From assembly GCF_029760935.1 (NCBI RefSeq), contig NZ_CP121684.1, positions 930,001 through 994,000 on the forward strand: a stretch of DNA of 64,000 nt, given 5' to 3'. A model generated the notes under the pieces. The model had not been told where the DNA came from. It made no database searches and was given only the letters and a program-made list of their open reading frames with translations. The position numbers and the translations under genes were made by a program. This DNA comes from Lysinibacter sp. HNR (GTDB lineage Bacteria; Actinomycetota; Actinomycetes; Actinomycetales; Microbacteriaceae). Positions 1-7,867 of the stretch are shown here, one piece after another (positions within the stretch are counted from its first letter, which is position 1; each line of letters starts with the position of its first letter).

Positions 1-46
1 GCTTCGGTAAAGTTACTGATGAACTGCTAGGAGAACTGCACGGTAT

Positions 47-1072
47 ATGTCTTACAACCTTACGCCCGCTGAAGTGGAAACTAAATACACTGTTTCGGTC
101 GCGCTTGCGACTTACAATGGTGCACGCTTTCTCTCACAGCAGGTTTTAAGCATTCTGGCGCAGAGCCACCCGGTTGATGAGATTGTTGTCTCCGACGATA
201 ATTCCACAGACGCAACCGTTTCTATCGTTGAGCTTCTTGTGGCGGAACACAACGCGGTCAATGCGCGGCCCCCCATTAGCCTGGTGGTTTTGCATAATAA
301 ACCCGGACTCGGGGTGACTCACAACTTCGAGCGCGCTGTGAGTGGGTGCTCGGGAGATATTCTTTTTTTGAGTGATCAGGATGATGTATGGCACCCAGAC
401 AAAGTGAAAAAAATGCTGGCTGTCTTTGGCTCCCACCCCAGCGCTCAACTGGTTTTCACTAACGCGCGCACGGTTGATGGCGTGGGTACTCCACTTGGCT
501 ATTCCCTTTTTGAGGCAATTGAATTGCAGCAGTCTGAACTGTACGGGGTTCGTGAGGGGAAGAGTTTTGAGGTACTGCTTCGACGTAACATCGTGACGGG
601 TGCGACCGTGGCGTTTCGCCGAAAACTTCTTGACGATGCGCTGCCTTTTCCCCGGGGGTGGGTGCACGATGAGTGGCTGGCAATTATTGCGTCTGTGACT
701 TCCTCGATCGAGGTGATGACCGAGGAGCTTATAGATTATCGTCAGCACGGAGCAAACGAGATTGGTGCGCTCAAGCAAGGGGTGGGGGAAAAGCTGAAAA
801 AGCTTTTTTATCCGCGGCGTGAGCGTAATCAAAGTCTCTATGATCGAGCAATGGCTCTTCCTCCGCGGTTGCAGGCGATGAAGGGTATTCCCCCCAGCTT
901 TTGCGCTGCAGCAGAGGATAAATTGACGCACGAGGATTTTCGGCGCGGATTACCCGGTGGCCGTCTTTTTCGGATAGGACCGGTTTTTCGTGAGCTTCAA
1001 TCTGGACGCTACGATCGTTATGGCTACGGGCGTAAAGATGCGGTGAGAGATATTCTGCAACCTGATCGCTAG
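47..1072 (+). CDS. family 2 glycosyltransferase (rhamnosyltransferase-like)
   Basis: This predicted cytoplasmic transferase moves a sugar from a nucleotide donor to a growing envelope polysaccharide. The N-terminal GT-A fold is clear: the first strand with ATYNG at residues 21-25, the nucleotide-binding SDDNSTD at 49-55, and the metal-binding DQDD at 110-113 followed by WHPDK. A VHDEW motif near residue 208 is typical of GT2 rhamnosyltransferases. No membrane segments are visible. The start is ATG, with AGGAG at 29-33 about 13 bases upstream, which is slightly long spacing. The donor and acceptor cannot be read from the sequence. The next gene converges on it, so it is probably the last gene of an operon that begins outside the window. 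Confidence 0.85.
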   Translation: MSYNLTPAEVETKYTVSVALATYNGARFLSQQVLSILAQSHPVDEIVVSDDNSTDATVSIVELLVAEHNAVNARPPISLVVLHNKPGLGVTHNFERAVSGCSGDILFLSDQDDVWHPDKVKKMLAVFGSHPSAQLVFTNARTVDGVGTPLGYSLFEAIELQQSELYGVREGKSFEVLLRRNIVTGATVAFRRKLLDDALPFPRGWVHDEWLAIIASVTSSIEVMTEELIDYRQHGANEIGALKQGVGEKLKKLFYPRRERNQSLYDRAMALPPRLQAMKGIPPSFCAAAEDKLTHEDFRRGLPGGRLFRIGPVFRELQSGRYDRYGYGRKDAVRDILQPDR

Positions 1073-1156
1073 GGACGTGATCTTCAATCTGTGCTTGTTG
1101 GGGAGGGACTGCATCCGCGCCTCAGCCGGCCGAGGGGCAGGTGCTGCCGGTGCCTA

Positions 1157-1828
1157 TTACAAGGGGGTATCTACTCGCTCTTCGCGCATAGCGTTGGCGT
1201 GCTCGTCGCGGTGGAGCCTGCTGCTGTTCACGTGCGCGCGTGCAAGGCTCTCTGCGCCCGCAACGTCGTTTTGGGCAACCGCGTCAAAGAGAGCTTGGTG
1301 TTCCTCGCTCACACTCAGAAGATCATCGTGTTGACCGTATAGCCACCGCATACGGCTACGAATTGACTCGGCGATTTTACTGAGTAGTTCGTTTCCCGCG
1401 ATTTCGGTGGCAGCCTCGTGAAAATCGGCGGCTGCCCGACGTGACATGACGGTGTTAGAGGCCCTTGCTCCCGCTTTTTCTGTCTCGAGGATGGATCTTA
1501 ACCGTTCCCGGCCATTGTCGTCACAGCGCTGTGCGGCCAGCCGAAACACCAACACTTCTAGGGCGGAACGTACCTCGTCAAGGTCAGCCACATCTTGGGG
1601 TGTGAACTCTCGCACCACCGCCCAGGTGCGAGGCCGGAGGGTTACCAGCCCCTCTGTCTCGAGGATCTTGAGCGCGTCACGGACGGGTACCCGGCTGACA
1701 CCAAACTCGTCGGCAAGATCACGCTCGACAAGCTTGCTCCCGGGAAGGCGTAGGCCGTCGAGGATGTCGTTGCGTAACCACTCTGCCACGCGGGAGGACT
1801 CGGGTGTGTGTTCTTCTGTGACTGTCAC
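1157..1828 (-). CDS. GntR-family regulator, FCD (FadR-type) subfamily
   Basis: This 223-residue ligand-responsive transcription regulator has an N-terminal winged helix at about residues 10-75, containing ERDLADEFGVSRVPVRDAL, the GntR recognition helix. The C-terminal all-helical FCD domain at about 82-205 shows the expected metal or ligand histidines in DFHEA, EEHQAL and ARAHV. The start is GTG. It lies downstream of the carbamate kinase on the same strand (153-base gap), so it may be co-transcribed with it. It most likely controls the divergent promoters at 2927-3116, which carry repeated ATGGTA motifs in a GntR-like palindrome. The effector is unknown; a nucleobase or its breakdown product would fit the neighbourhood. 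The domain assignment is firm and the target is inferred. Confidence 0.85.
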   Translation of the reverse strand: MTVTEEHTPESSRVAEWLRNDILDGLRLPGSKLVERDLADEFGVSRVPVRDALKILETEGLVTLRPRTWAVVREFTPQDVADLDEVRSALEVLVFRLAAQRCDDNGRERLRSILETEKAGARASNTVMSRRAAADFHEAATEIAGNELLSKIAESIRSRMRWLYGQHDDLLSVSEEHQALFDAVAQNDVAGAESLARAHVNSSRLHRDEHANAMREERVDTPL

Positions 1829-1981
1829 TGCCTCATTCTCTCACACGGTCATTATGAGATTTTGTGGGGGTGTCTATGGGGGTGGGGGAAGAAGATTATG
1901 GGGTAGGGGAGCGAGGAGGCGTTTCAGAATAGTGATCACTACGAGTCCGAAACGCTTCCTCGCTTCGCGTTCATTGCAAAA

Positions 1982-2926
1982 CTAAGACTTTTTGTTGTCT
2001 ACAAAAACGATACCCTCCTTGAGGGTGCCCACAATTTCGGTTCCGATTTTGCGAGCCAGGAGATCATCGAGACGGTCAAGGGGGCCGATGAGGGTGCGTC
2101 CTCCGGCACGAGCTACTCGGATTGCTGCGTCCACCTTGGGTTTCATTGAACCTTCGGCAAAGGAGAGCTGCGAGATCGCGTCTGCCGATGCGGTGAGGAT
2201 ATCGCGCTGCTCGGGGGTTCCCCAGTTCTCGCTGACGTAGTCACCGTCGGTGAGCATGATGAGGGTGTCTGCCCCAACCTCCGCGGCGAGCGCGGCGCTG
2301 GCCAGATCCTTATCAACAACCGCCTGCATACCGATGTGGCGCCCGTTTGCCCCGGCACGTACCGGAACGCCGCCGCCGCCAACGCACACAACCAAGCTGC
2401 CGCCCTCGAGTAGCCGACGGATGAGCGGTGCCTGAACTATTGACTGGGGGTCCGGTGAGGGTACAACGCGGCGAAAGGCGTTGCCGTCCTTTGCGATGGT
2501 CCAGCGGTAGGCGGCAGCTGCTTCTGCAGCATCGTCTGCCGTGTACTGGGGGCCGATTAGCTTGGTGGGGTGATCAAACGCGGGGTCGTCCTCATCTACC
2601 AGGGTGGTGGTAATGACACCCGCAACTTCGCGTTCTCCTAGGAGGGCGTTGGAGAGTTCCTGCTGTACAACGTAGCCAATCATGCCCTGTGTCTCTGCCC
2701 CGAGAATATCGAGGGGATAGGCCGCGACATCCTGGTAGGCCAGATTTTGTAGTGCGAGAAGACCCACCTGGGGGCCGTTGCCGTGTGTGATCACCATCTC
2801 GCTCTGGCTGGCCAGGCTTGCCAGAGCCTCACAGGCTGAGCGCACGTTGGCGCGAAGGTGCTCGGCAGTCATGGGTTCTCCCCGTCGGGCAAGGGCGTTG
2901 CCCCCTAGTGCCACTACAACTCGCAT
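1982..2926 (-). CDS. arcC: carbamate kinase
   Basis: The enzyme catalyses carbamoyl phosphate + ADP to ATP + carbamate, which decays to CO2 and ammonia. The 314-residue protein is the normal family length. It begins MRVVVALGGNAL, with the amino-acid-kinase glycine motif, then GNGPQVG near residue 53 and a VCVGGGGVPV segment near 200. The start at 2926 is set by an AAGGAGG ribosome site at 2932-2938; an ORF extension to 2968 lacks one. It is divergent from the DUF2877/ankyrin/FdrA/DUF1116 operon. In the E. coli allantoin pathway the equivalent kinase (AllK) consumes carbamoyl phosphate made by the AllFGH oxamate carbamoyltransferase. That makes a catabolic, ATP-forming role likely here, rather than arginine deimination: no arcA or arcB is seen. 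Confidence 0.93.
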   Translation of the reverse strand: MRVVVALGGNALARRGEPMTAEHLRANVRSACEALASLASQSEMVITHGNGPQVGLLALQNLAYQDVAAYPLDILGAETQGMIGYVVQQELSNALLGEREVAGVITTTLVDEDDPAFDHPTKLIGPQYTADDAAEAAAAYRWTIAKDGNAFRRVVPSPDPQSIVQAPLIRRLLEGGSLVVCVGGGGVPVRAGANGRHIGMQAVVDKDLASAALAAEVGADTLIMLTDGDYVSENWGTPEQRDILTASADAISQLSFAEGSMKPKVDAAIRVARAGGRTLIGPLDRLDDLLARKIGTEIVGTLKEGIVFVDNKKS

Positions 2927-3015
2927 GGATATCCTCCTTGTGGATTGTTGGAAGGCGCGTGGTCTCAAAGTATTGAGCCTGCGTTTGTGGTGCAGGTTCC
3001 TCCACGCGCTCCAAA

Positions 3016-3071
3016 ATGGTAAATCACGTTAGTCAAAATGGTATACCATGTTTAGTGAGGGATGGTATACC
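3016..3071. promoter_or_regulatory. probable GntR operator array between divergent operons
   Basis: Three ATGGTA units start at 3016, 3038 and 3062. The middle one is a perfect 12-base palindrome, ATGGTATACCAT (3038-3049), and the third keeps ten of the twelve bases. Spacings of 22 and 24 bases place them on about the same helix face. Palindromes of this kind are typical of FCD-type GntR operators. They sit between arcC and the DUF2877 gene, so one bound regulator could control both directions. That the protein encoded at 1157-1828 binds here is inference. Confidence 0.65.
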
Positions 3072-3116
3072 GCCTGAGTGGCGGGGATTCTCCGAGAGAA
3101 AAAGGAAGTGGCTGCT

Positions 3117-4136
3117 GTGGGAGCATGCACCCTGATTGACGCGGTTTCAATTGATGCCGTAACAGCGATCAGGCTTTCCCATTTTGTGCAGAACCTCCCT
3201 CGGGAAAAGCGACTCGGAGCGGTGCACTCGGTTTACGAGCGTGTTGTAAATCTACTCGACCCGCAGGGCAACCTTCTTGCTCTCGCCTCTGCGGTACTTG
3301 ATGATGCACCTCGAACTATCCGTATAGCCACCGCGGACTGGAATAAATTTTCGCCCGATGTGGGGGAACCCGTTGTCTTTGAGGCTGATGCTCTGGGCGT
3401 TGGGATCGAACGTTCGACCAGAATTGTGATGATACAGAAGGCTCAGCGGTGGGAACCCCGGACCGTAAGCCTCGGGAAGACCTCTCCTGAAACGCTCGAC
3501 GCCATTGTGACGGTTATCGACTTAGTTCTTAAGGTTCCCGCGGAACGTTCCCGTTTTGAAGAGGCCAGTGCTGCTCTCCTCTCCCAGGGAATAAAAAAAC
3601 TTGAGGCGGCAATTATGGGGGGAGCAGGGGAGGATCAGACCACCTCTGCGGTACGGCAGCTCTTGGGCCTGGGTGCAGGGCTCACCCCGGCGGGGGACGA
3701 CGTTCTGACGGGACTTGTGCTCGTAGCTGCCCAACCTGGCACCGACCTGGCGTTTGCAAAACCGGTTATTGCGCGGGCGCTACGGGATGCGGCGGATCGA
3801 ACCACAGCGCTCAGCGCTGCCACCCTGGAGGAGGCCGTGCTCGGGCGTTCGCGTCAACGTCTGCACGACCTGCTTAATCTATTCGCTCTGGCTGATAGAT
3901 CACTGTCTGGCGACCCGGGTGCGGAGCCTGACTCTGAGGCGTATCGTGCCCGCCTTGAGGCGGCGCTGATTCGCGTACGGGACATCGGACACAGCTCCGG
4001 ATTCGACCTGCTCGCCGGTATCCGTCTCGGGCTACGCCTCGAGGTGCAACTGCGTCAGCGTAGCAGTACTAGCGTGTCAGCCGCACACGATTTTAGGGGT
4101 CATAAAACCCCGGATGAATCGCAATCCGGTTCATAA
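3117..4136 (+). CDS. DUF2877 protein, AllH-like oxamate carbamoyltransferase subunit
   Basis: This protein of about 339 residues has the DUF2877 signature GLGAGLTPAGDDVLTGL, near residues 187-203 counted from the preferred start. DUF2877 is the family of E. coli YlbF/AllH, one of three subunits of oxamate carbamoyltransferase, which forms carbamoyl phosphate in anaerobic allantoin use. The reading frame opens at a GTG at 3078 with no ribosome site. I prefer the in-frame GTG at 3117, which follows AAAGGAAG (3101-3108) with good spacing. It is the first gene of the plus-strand operon and partners FdrA and DUF1116 downstream, split from them here by an ankyrin gene. Family assignment is firm; whether oxamate is the true product or substrate in this organism is open. 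Confidence 0.82.
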   Translation: MGACTLIDAVSIDAVTAIRLSHFVQNLPREKRLGAVHSVYERVVNLLDPQGNLLALASAVLDDAPRTIRIATADWNKFSPDVGEPVVFEADALGVGIERSTRIVMIQKAQRWEPRTVSLGKTSPETLDAIVTVIDLVLKVPAERSRFEEASAALLSQGIKKLEAAIMGGAGEDQTTSAVRQLLGLGAGLTPAGDDVLTGLVLVAAQPGTDLAFAKPVIARALRDAADRTTALSAATLEEAVLGRSRQRLHDLLNLFALADRSLSGDPGAEPDSEAYRARLEAALIRVRDIGHSSGFDLLAGIRLGLRLEVQLRQRSSTSVSAAHDFRGHKTPDESQSGS

Positions 4137-4161
4137 ATTCGAGGGAAAAGAAAGGAAATTG

Positions 4162-4767
4162 ATGAATCAGATACGACCGATCGATGAGAAATATCTTGCA
4201 GCAGCGGCAGCCGGTGATTCCGCGGGAGTGCGCAGCGCGCTCGACGCAGGGGCAAATAAAAATGTGATCAATCGGGAGGAGTCAAGCGCCATACTGCTTG
4301 CCGCCCGTGGTGGCCATCACGATACCGTTCGGGTCCTGATTGATGCCGGTGTTGATATTAACGCCCAGGACCAAACCAGCTCAAACCCCTTTCTTTACGG
4401 GTGCATCAACAACGACTTTGAACTCGTAAAGATAATGGTCGAGGCCGGAGCTGACCTGAAGCGACTCACTCGCTTTGGCGGCAATGGTCTCACCCCCGCT
4501 GCCGAAAAGGGACACATTGACATTGTGCGTTACCTCTTGGAAAACACGGATATCAACGTCAATCTCACCAACACCCTGGGGTGGACCGCGCTGATCGAGG
4601 CGATCATCCTCGGCGATGGCGGGCCGGTGCGTCAGCAGACCATTGAGCTACTCCTCCAGCACGGAGCCAAACCAGAGATGACCGACGAGTGGGGCGTTTC
4701 CCCCCTTGAACTTGCCCGCAAGCGAGGATTCGACGAGATCGTGACCATCATCGAAAATCACCTATAA
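4162..4767 (+). CDS. ankyrin-repeat protein inside the carbamoyltransferase operon
   Basis: This soluble 201-residue protein consists almost wholly of ankyrin repeats. Units of about 33 residues are visible: AAAGDSAGVRSALDAGA, AARGGHHDTVRVLIDAGVD, CINNDFELVKIMVEAGAD, AEKGHIDIVRYLLEN and the C-terminal ELLLQHGAKPEMTDEWG. There is no signal peptide or membrane segment, so it should act in the cytosol as a protein-binding scaffold. The ATG at 4162 is chosen because AAAGGAA (4151-4157) lies just upstream; an upstream in-frame ATG at 4114 overlaps the previous gene and lacks a site. It sits 25 bases after DUF2877 and 35 bases before fdrA, so it is co-transcribed. Its role is unknown. A scaffold or regulator of the three-subunit enzyme is a guess from position. 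Confidence 0.85.
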   Translation: MNQIRPIDEKYLAAAAAGDSAGVRSALDAGANKNVINREESSAILLAARGGHHDTVRVLIDAGVDINAQDQTSSNPFLYGCINNDFELVKIMVEAGADLKRLTRFGGNGLTPAAEKGHIDIVRYLLENTDINVNLTNTLGWTALIEAIILGDGGPVRQQTIELLLQHGAKPEMTDEWGVSPLELARKRGFDEIVTIIENHL

Positions 4768-4802
4768 ACCTCAGTTTTTAGCTGTTTCCCGAAAGGATAC
4801 CA

Positions 4803-6350
4803 ATGACCAGGCACATTGACATCAGAAAAAACACCTACCTCGACTCAGTCTCGCTCATGTCCATGAGCACAAAGGCTAATGCGATTGAGGGGGTAACCCA
4901 GGCCTTCCTCGCGATGGCAACACCAATGAACAAGGAGGTGCTCACCAACCTCGACATTGTTGACCCGGCGATCGAGGCGGCTAAACCCAGCGACCTCATG
5001 ATTATTGTTGACGTGGCCGACGACGCCTTGGAAAACGCGATTGACGAGGTAGAGGATATCCTCGCGCGTAAAAACAGTGGCGGCTCGGACACAACAGAGA
5101 TTCGCTACCGCACCCTCGACTCCGCTCTTGAGGAGGTGCCCGAGGCAAACTTGGTGCTCATCTCGGTAAACGGAGCCTTTGCCGCCCGAGAGGCGCGCAA
5201 GGCGCTTCACGCGGATAAACATGTGATGATCTTCTCGGACAACGTCTCGCTCGAAGACGAAATCGAGCTCAAGCAGCTCGCACACGATAAGGGCCTGCTC
5301 ATGATGGGACCCGACTGTGGCACCGCGATCATCAACGGCACCGGAATCGCCTTTGCCAACGCAGTACGTCGCGGGTCAATCGGTGTTGTGGGGGCTTCGG
5401 GAACCGGCAGCCAGGAGGTCTCGGTGCGGGTGCACGACTTCGGCGGCGGAATCTCCCAGCTCATCGGGACCGGTGGCCGGGATCTCTCGGCCGAGGTTGG
5501 CGGGATTATGATGATTGACGGTATCAAGGCGCTTGACGCCGATCCCGATACCTCGGTTATCGTGATCGTTTCCAAGCCCCCGGCCGAGGAAGTAGCGGAT
5601 CGTGTGCTTGCGGTTGCGGGTGCGGCCTCGAAGCCGGTTATCGTGGCTTTTCTTGGATCGAGTCGCACCGAGTCGGGATACGACAACGTCAAGCTTGTCT
5701 CGGGTACAAAGCCCGCGGCGCTCGCCGCGGTTCTTGCAACGGGAGTTGAGGAGTCCACCCTTGACCTGCATCCGCTGAACCTGCCGCTTATCGAGGAGGT
5801 TCGTGCCAAGCTTGCTCCCGGGCAAAAATATGTGCGTGGTCTCTTCTGCGGTGGAACGCTGTGTGACGAGTCGATGTTTGCCGCACTAGACAAGTTTGAT
5901 GATGTCTATTCAAACATTCAGAAAGATCCCTCCCGTGTTTTGAGCTCCACCGACCCGTCGAAGGCTCACACCTTCCTCGACATGGGTGATGATGACTTCA
6001 CTAATGGACGTCCCCACCCGATGATCGATCCCTCGTTGCGTATGCAGCGTCTGGTGCAGGAAGCAGATGATCCCGAAGTTGGCGTTATCGCCATGGACTT
6101 TATCGTTGGATTTGGTTCACACGAAGATCCTGTGGGCGTAACCCTCCCGGCCATTCGCGAGGCAAAGGCAAAGGCCGAGGCCCGCGGACAGCACCTAGAA
6201 ATCCTCGGGTATGTGCTCGGCACCGATCTCGACACTCCCGCCGTGGGGGCGCAGATTGCGGCGCTTGAGTCCGCCGGTGTAACAATCGCGTCCTCCTCCA
6301 CAAACCTTGGCCTCCTGGCCCGTGAATTTGTTATGAAAGGTGACAACTAA
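4803..6350 (+). CDS. fdrA: FdrA family protein, AllF-like oxamate carbamoyltransferase subunit
   Basis: This 515-residue protein of the FdrA family is related to the alpha subunit of succinyl-CoA synthetase. An N-terminal Rossmann-like region is followed by MMGPDCGTAIINGTGIAFAN (about residues 167-187) and GVVGASGTGSQEVSV (about 197-211), the phosphate-binding loop region of the family. E. coli FdrA (AllF) is a subunit of oxamate carbamoyltransferase together with the DUF1116 and DUF2877 proteins, both of which flank it here. The ATG follows GAAAGGA closely. The stop overlaps the start of the next gene by one base (TAATG), implying coupled translation and stoichiometric production. Old annotations call it an acyl-CoA synthetase; the genomic context argues for carbamoyl transfer. 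Confidence 0.88.
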   Translation: MTRHIDIRKNTYLDSVSLMSMSTKANAIEGVTQAFLAMATPMNKEVLTNLDIVDPAIEAAKPSDLMIIVDVADDALENAIDEVEDILARKNSGGSDTTEIRYRTLDSALEEVPEANLVLISVNGAFAAREARKALHADKHVMIFSDNVSLEDEIELKQLAHDKGLLMMGPDCGTAIINGTGIAFANAVRRGSIGVVGASGTGSQEVSVRVHDFGGGISQLIGTGGRDLSAEVGGIMMIDGIKALDADPDTSVIVIVSKPPAEEVADRVLAVAGAASKPVIVAFLGSSRTESGYDNVKLVSGTKPAALAAVLATGVEESTLDLHPLNLPLIEEVRAKLAPGQKYVRGLFCGGTLCDESMFAALDKFDDVYSNIQKDPSRVLSSTDPSKAHTFLDMGDDDFTNGRPHPMIDPSLRMQRLVQEADDPEVGVIAMDFIVGFGSHEDPVGVTLPAIREAKAKAEARGQHLEILGYVLGTDLDTPAVGAQIAALESAGVTIASSSTNLGLLAREFVMKGDN

Positions 6351-7777
6351 TGAGCATCAACGACCTATTTGCCGCGAGCCTGAAGCCGGTAAACCTCGGA
6401 CTTGATATGTTTGCTGACGACCTGGCCGAGCAAAACGCGGCCCCCGTCCGCATGGATTGGACCCCGCCCGGCGGGGGCGATCCCGAGGTAATCGCGGCCC
6501 TGAGCAAGCTTGAGGTCCCCCGCATTTCCGAAAAGATTGATGCCGCTAACCGGGTGGCGCTCGATCGGGTTCTTTCCGCGCAGCCCTTCCTCGAGGGCTT
6601 TGGGCAGGCAATCGACACCGTACCCGGTATGACCAAAAAGACGATCCTGCACGCGGGCCCGCCAATCTCCTGGGAGCGAATGAGCGGACCGATGAAGGGT
6701 GCTGTGACGGGTGCGCTTGTCTTTGAGGGTCTGGCTTCAAATCTCGATGAGGCTGCAGAGCTCGCGGGTAGCGGAGAGATTACCTTCTCTCCCTGTCATG
6801 AGCACCAATCGGTGGGTTCGATGGCCGGTGTCACCAGCGCCAGCATGTGGGTGCACAAGGTAACCAACCGCACCCATGGAAACACCGCCTACACCAATCT
6901 CTCCGAGCAGCTCTCGAAGATCCTGCGATTCGGAGCAAACGATCAATCCGTGATTGATCGCCTGAACTGGATGCGCGATGTGCTCGGACCGGTGCTCTCC
7001 TCCGCCATGGAACTCAACTCAGACGGATTTGATCTGCGCCTGATGCTCTCGCAGGCACTTCACATGGGAGACGAGGCGCACAACCGCAACGTTGCCGGTA
7101 CAACGGTGCTGATTCAGGCCCTCGCCCCCTACATTCTGGAAACCGACTTCTCGACAAAAGAGAAGCGTGAGGTCTTCGATTTTGTAGCCTCCTCGGATTA
7201 CTTCTCTGGACCCACCTGGATGGTTACGGCAAAGGCCGCCATGGATGCGGCAATCGGGGTGAAGGACTCCACCGTAGTGACGGCCATGTGCCGCAACGGA
7301 GTCGACTTTGGGATTCGAGTGTCGGGCACCGGAGACCAGTGGTTTACGGGACCTGCGCAGCAGGTTATCGGACCCATGTTTGCCGGTTATACGGAGGAGG
7401 ACTCTGGGCTCGACATGGGCGATTCGGCCATCACGGAAACCTACGGTATTGGCGGATTTGCCATGGCTGCGGCGCCCGCAATCGTTGCCCTGGTGGGCGG
7501 CACCGTGCAGGAGGCCATGGGCTACTCCCGCATGATGAACGCCATCACTACGGGTAACAACCCTAACGTGACGATACCCGCGCTGGACTTTATGGGGGTA
7601 CCCAGCGGGATCGATGTGCGCAAGGTTATGGAGACAGGCATATTGCCGATAATTAACACCGCCATTGCGCACAAAGAGCCCGGTATCGGAATGATTGGGG
7701 CGGGCATTGTTCACCCACCTGTGGAGGCCTTCCAATCGGCTCTCCTCACTCTTGCCGAGGTTATTGGAGATAACTAA
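6350..7777 (+). CDS. DUF1116 protein, AllG-like oxamate carbamoyltransferase subunit
   Basis: This 475-residue DUF1116 protein (E. coli YlbE/AllG family) is a subunit of oxamate carbamoyltransferase. Recognisable stretches are MDWTPPGGGDPEV near residue 35, a cysteine/histidine segment FSPCHEHQSVGSMAG near 146, and CRNGVDFGIRVSG near 314. It overlaps fdrA by one base, so the two are almost certainly made together. Length is normal for the family and no frame damage is seen. The substrate is assumed to be an N-carbamoyl compound cleaved by phosphate to carbamoyl phosphate, feeding the divergent carbamate kinase. The subunit identity is firm; the physiological substrate is inferred. Confidence 0.87.
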   Translation: MSINDLFAASLKPVNLGLDMFADDLAEQNAAPVRMDWTPPGGGDPEVIAALSKLEVPRISEKIDAANRVALDRVLSAQPFLEGFGQAIDTVPGMTKKTILHAGPPISWERMSGPMKGAVTGALVFEGLASNLDEAAELAGSGEITFSPCHEHQSVGSMAGVTSASMWVHKVTNRTHGNTAYTNLSEQLSKILRFGANDQSVIDRLNWMRDVLGPVLSSAMELNSDGFDLRLMLSQALHMGDEAHNRNVAGTTVLIQALAPYILETDFSTKEKREVFDFVASSDYFSGPTWMVTAKAAMDAAIGVKDSTVVTAMCRNGVDFGIRVSGTGDQWFTGPAQQVIGPMFAGYTEEDSGLDMGDSAITETYGIGGFAMAAAPAIVALVGGTVQEAMGYSRMMNAITTGNNPNVTIPALDFMGVPSGIDVRKVMETGILPIINTAIAHKEPGIGMIGAGIVHPPVEAFQSALLTLAEVIGDN

Positions 7778-7791
7778 GGTAACCCGGGAAC

Positions 7792-7813
7792 GAGCGGGGC
7801 TTCGGCCCCGCTC
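7792..7813 (+). terminator. UUCG-capped hairpin between DUF1116 and permease genes
   Basis: A perfect 9-bp stem (GAGCGGGGC with GCCCCGCTC) is closed by a UUCG loop, 15 bases after the DUF1116 stop. No U-run follows, so this is more likely a partial attenuator or a 3' stabiliser that lets the enzyme and transport genes be expressed at different levels than a full terminator. Confidence 0.55.
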
Positions 7814-7867
7814 CGCCGAACCCCTTAAAGTTCGGTATCACCTATGTATAGAAAGAAAGGGATAATG

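Noticed and set aside
1-30. End of an upstream gene in frame 1 (stop TAG at 28-30)
   Set aside because: Ten codons are too few to support any family or even to choose the frame.
146-931. A 261-codon minus-strand frame opposite the first glycosyltransferase
   Set aside because: The plus frame has intact GT2 motifs, and the antisense product resembles nothing.
1982-2926. Carbamate kinase as part of an arginine deiminase pathway
   Set aside because: No arginine deiminase, ornithine carbamoyltransferase or antiporter is nearby; the divergent FdrA/DUF1116/DUF2877 operon explains it better.
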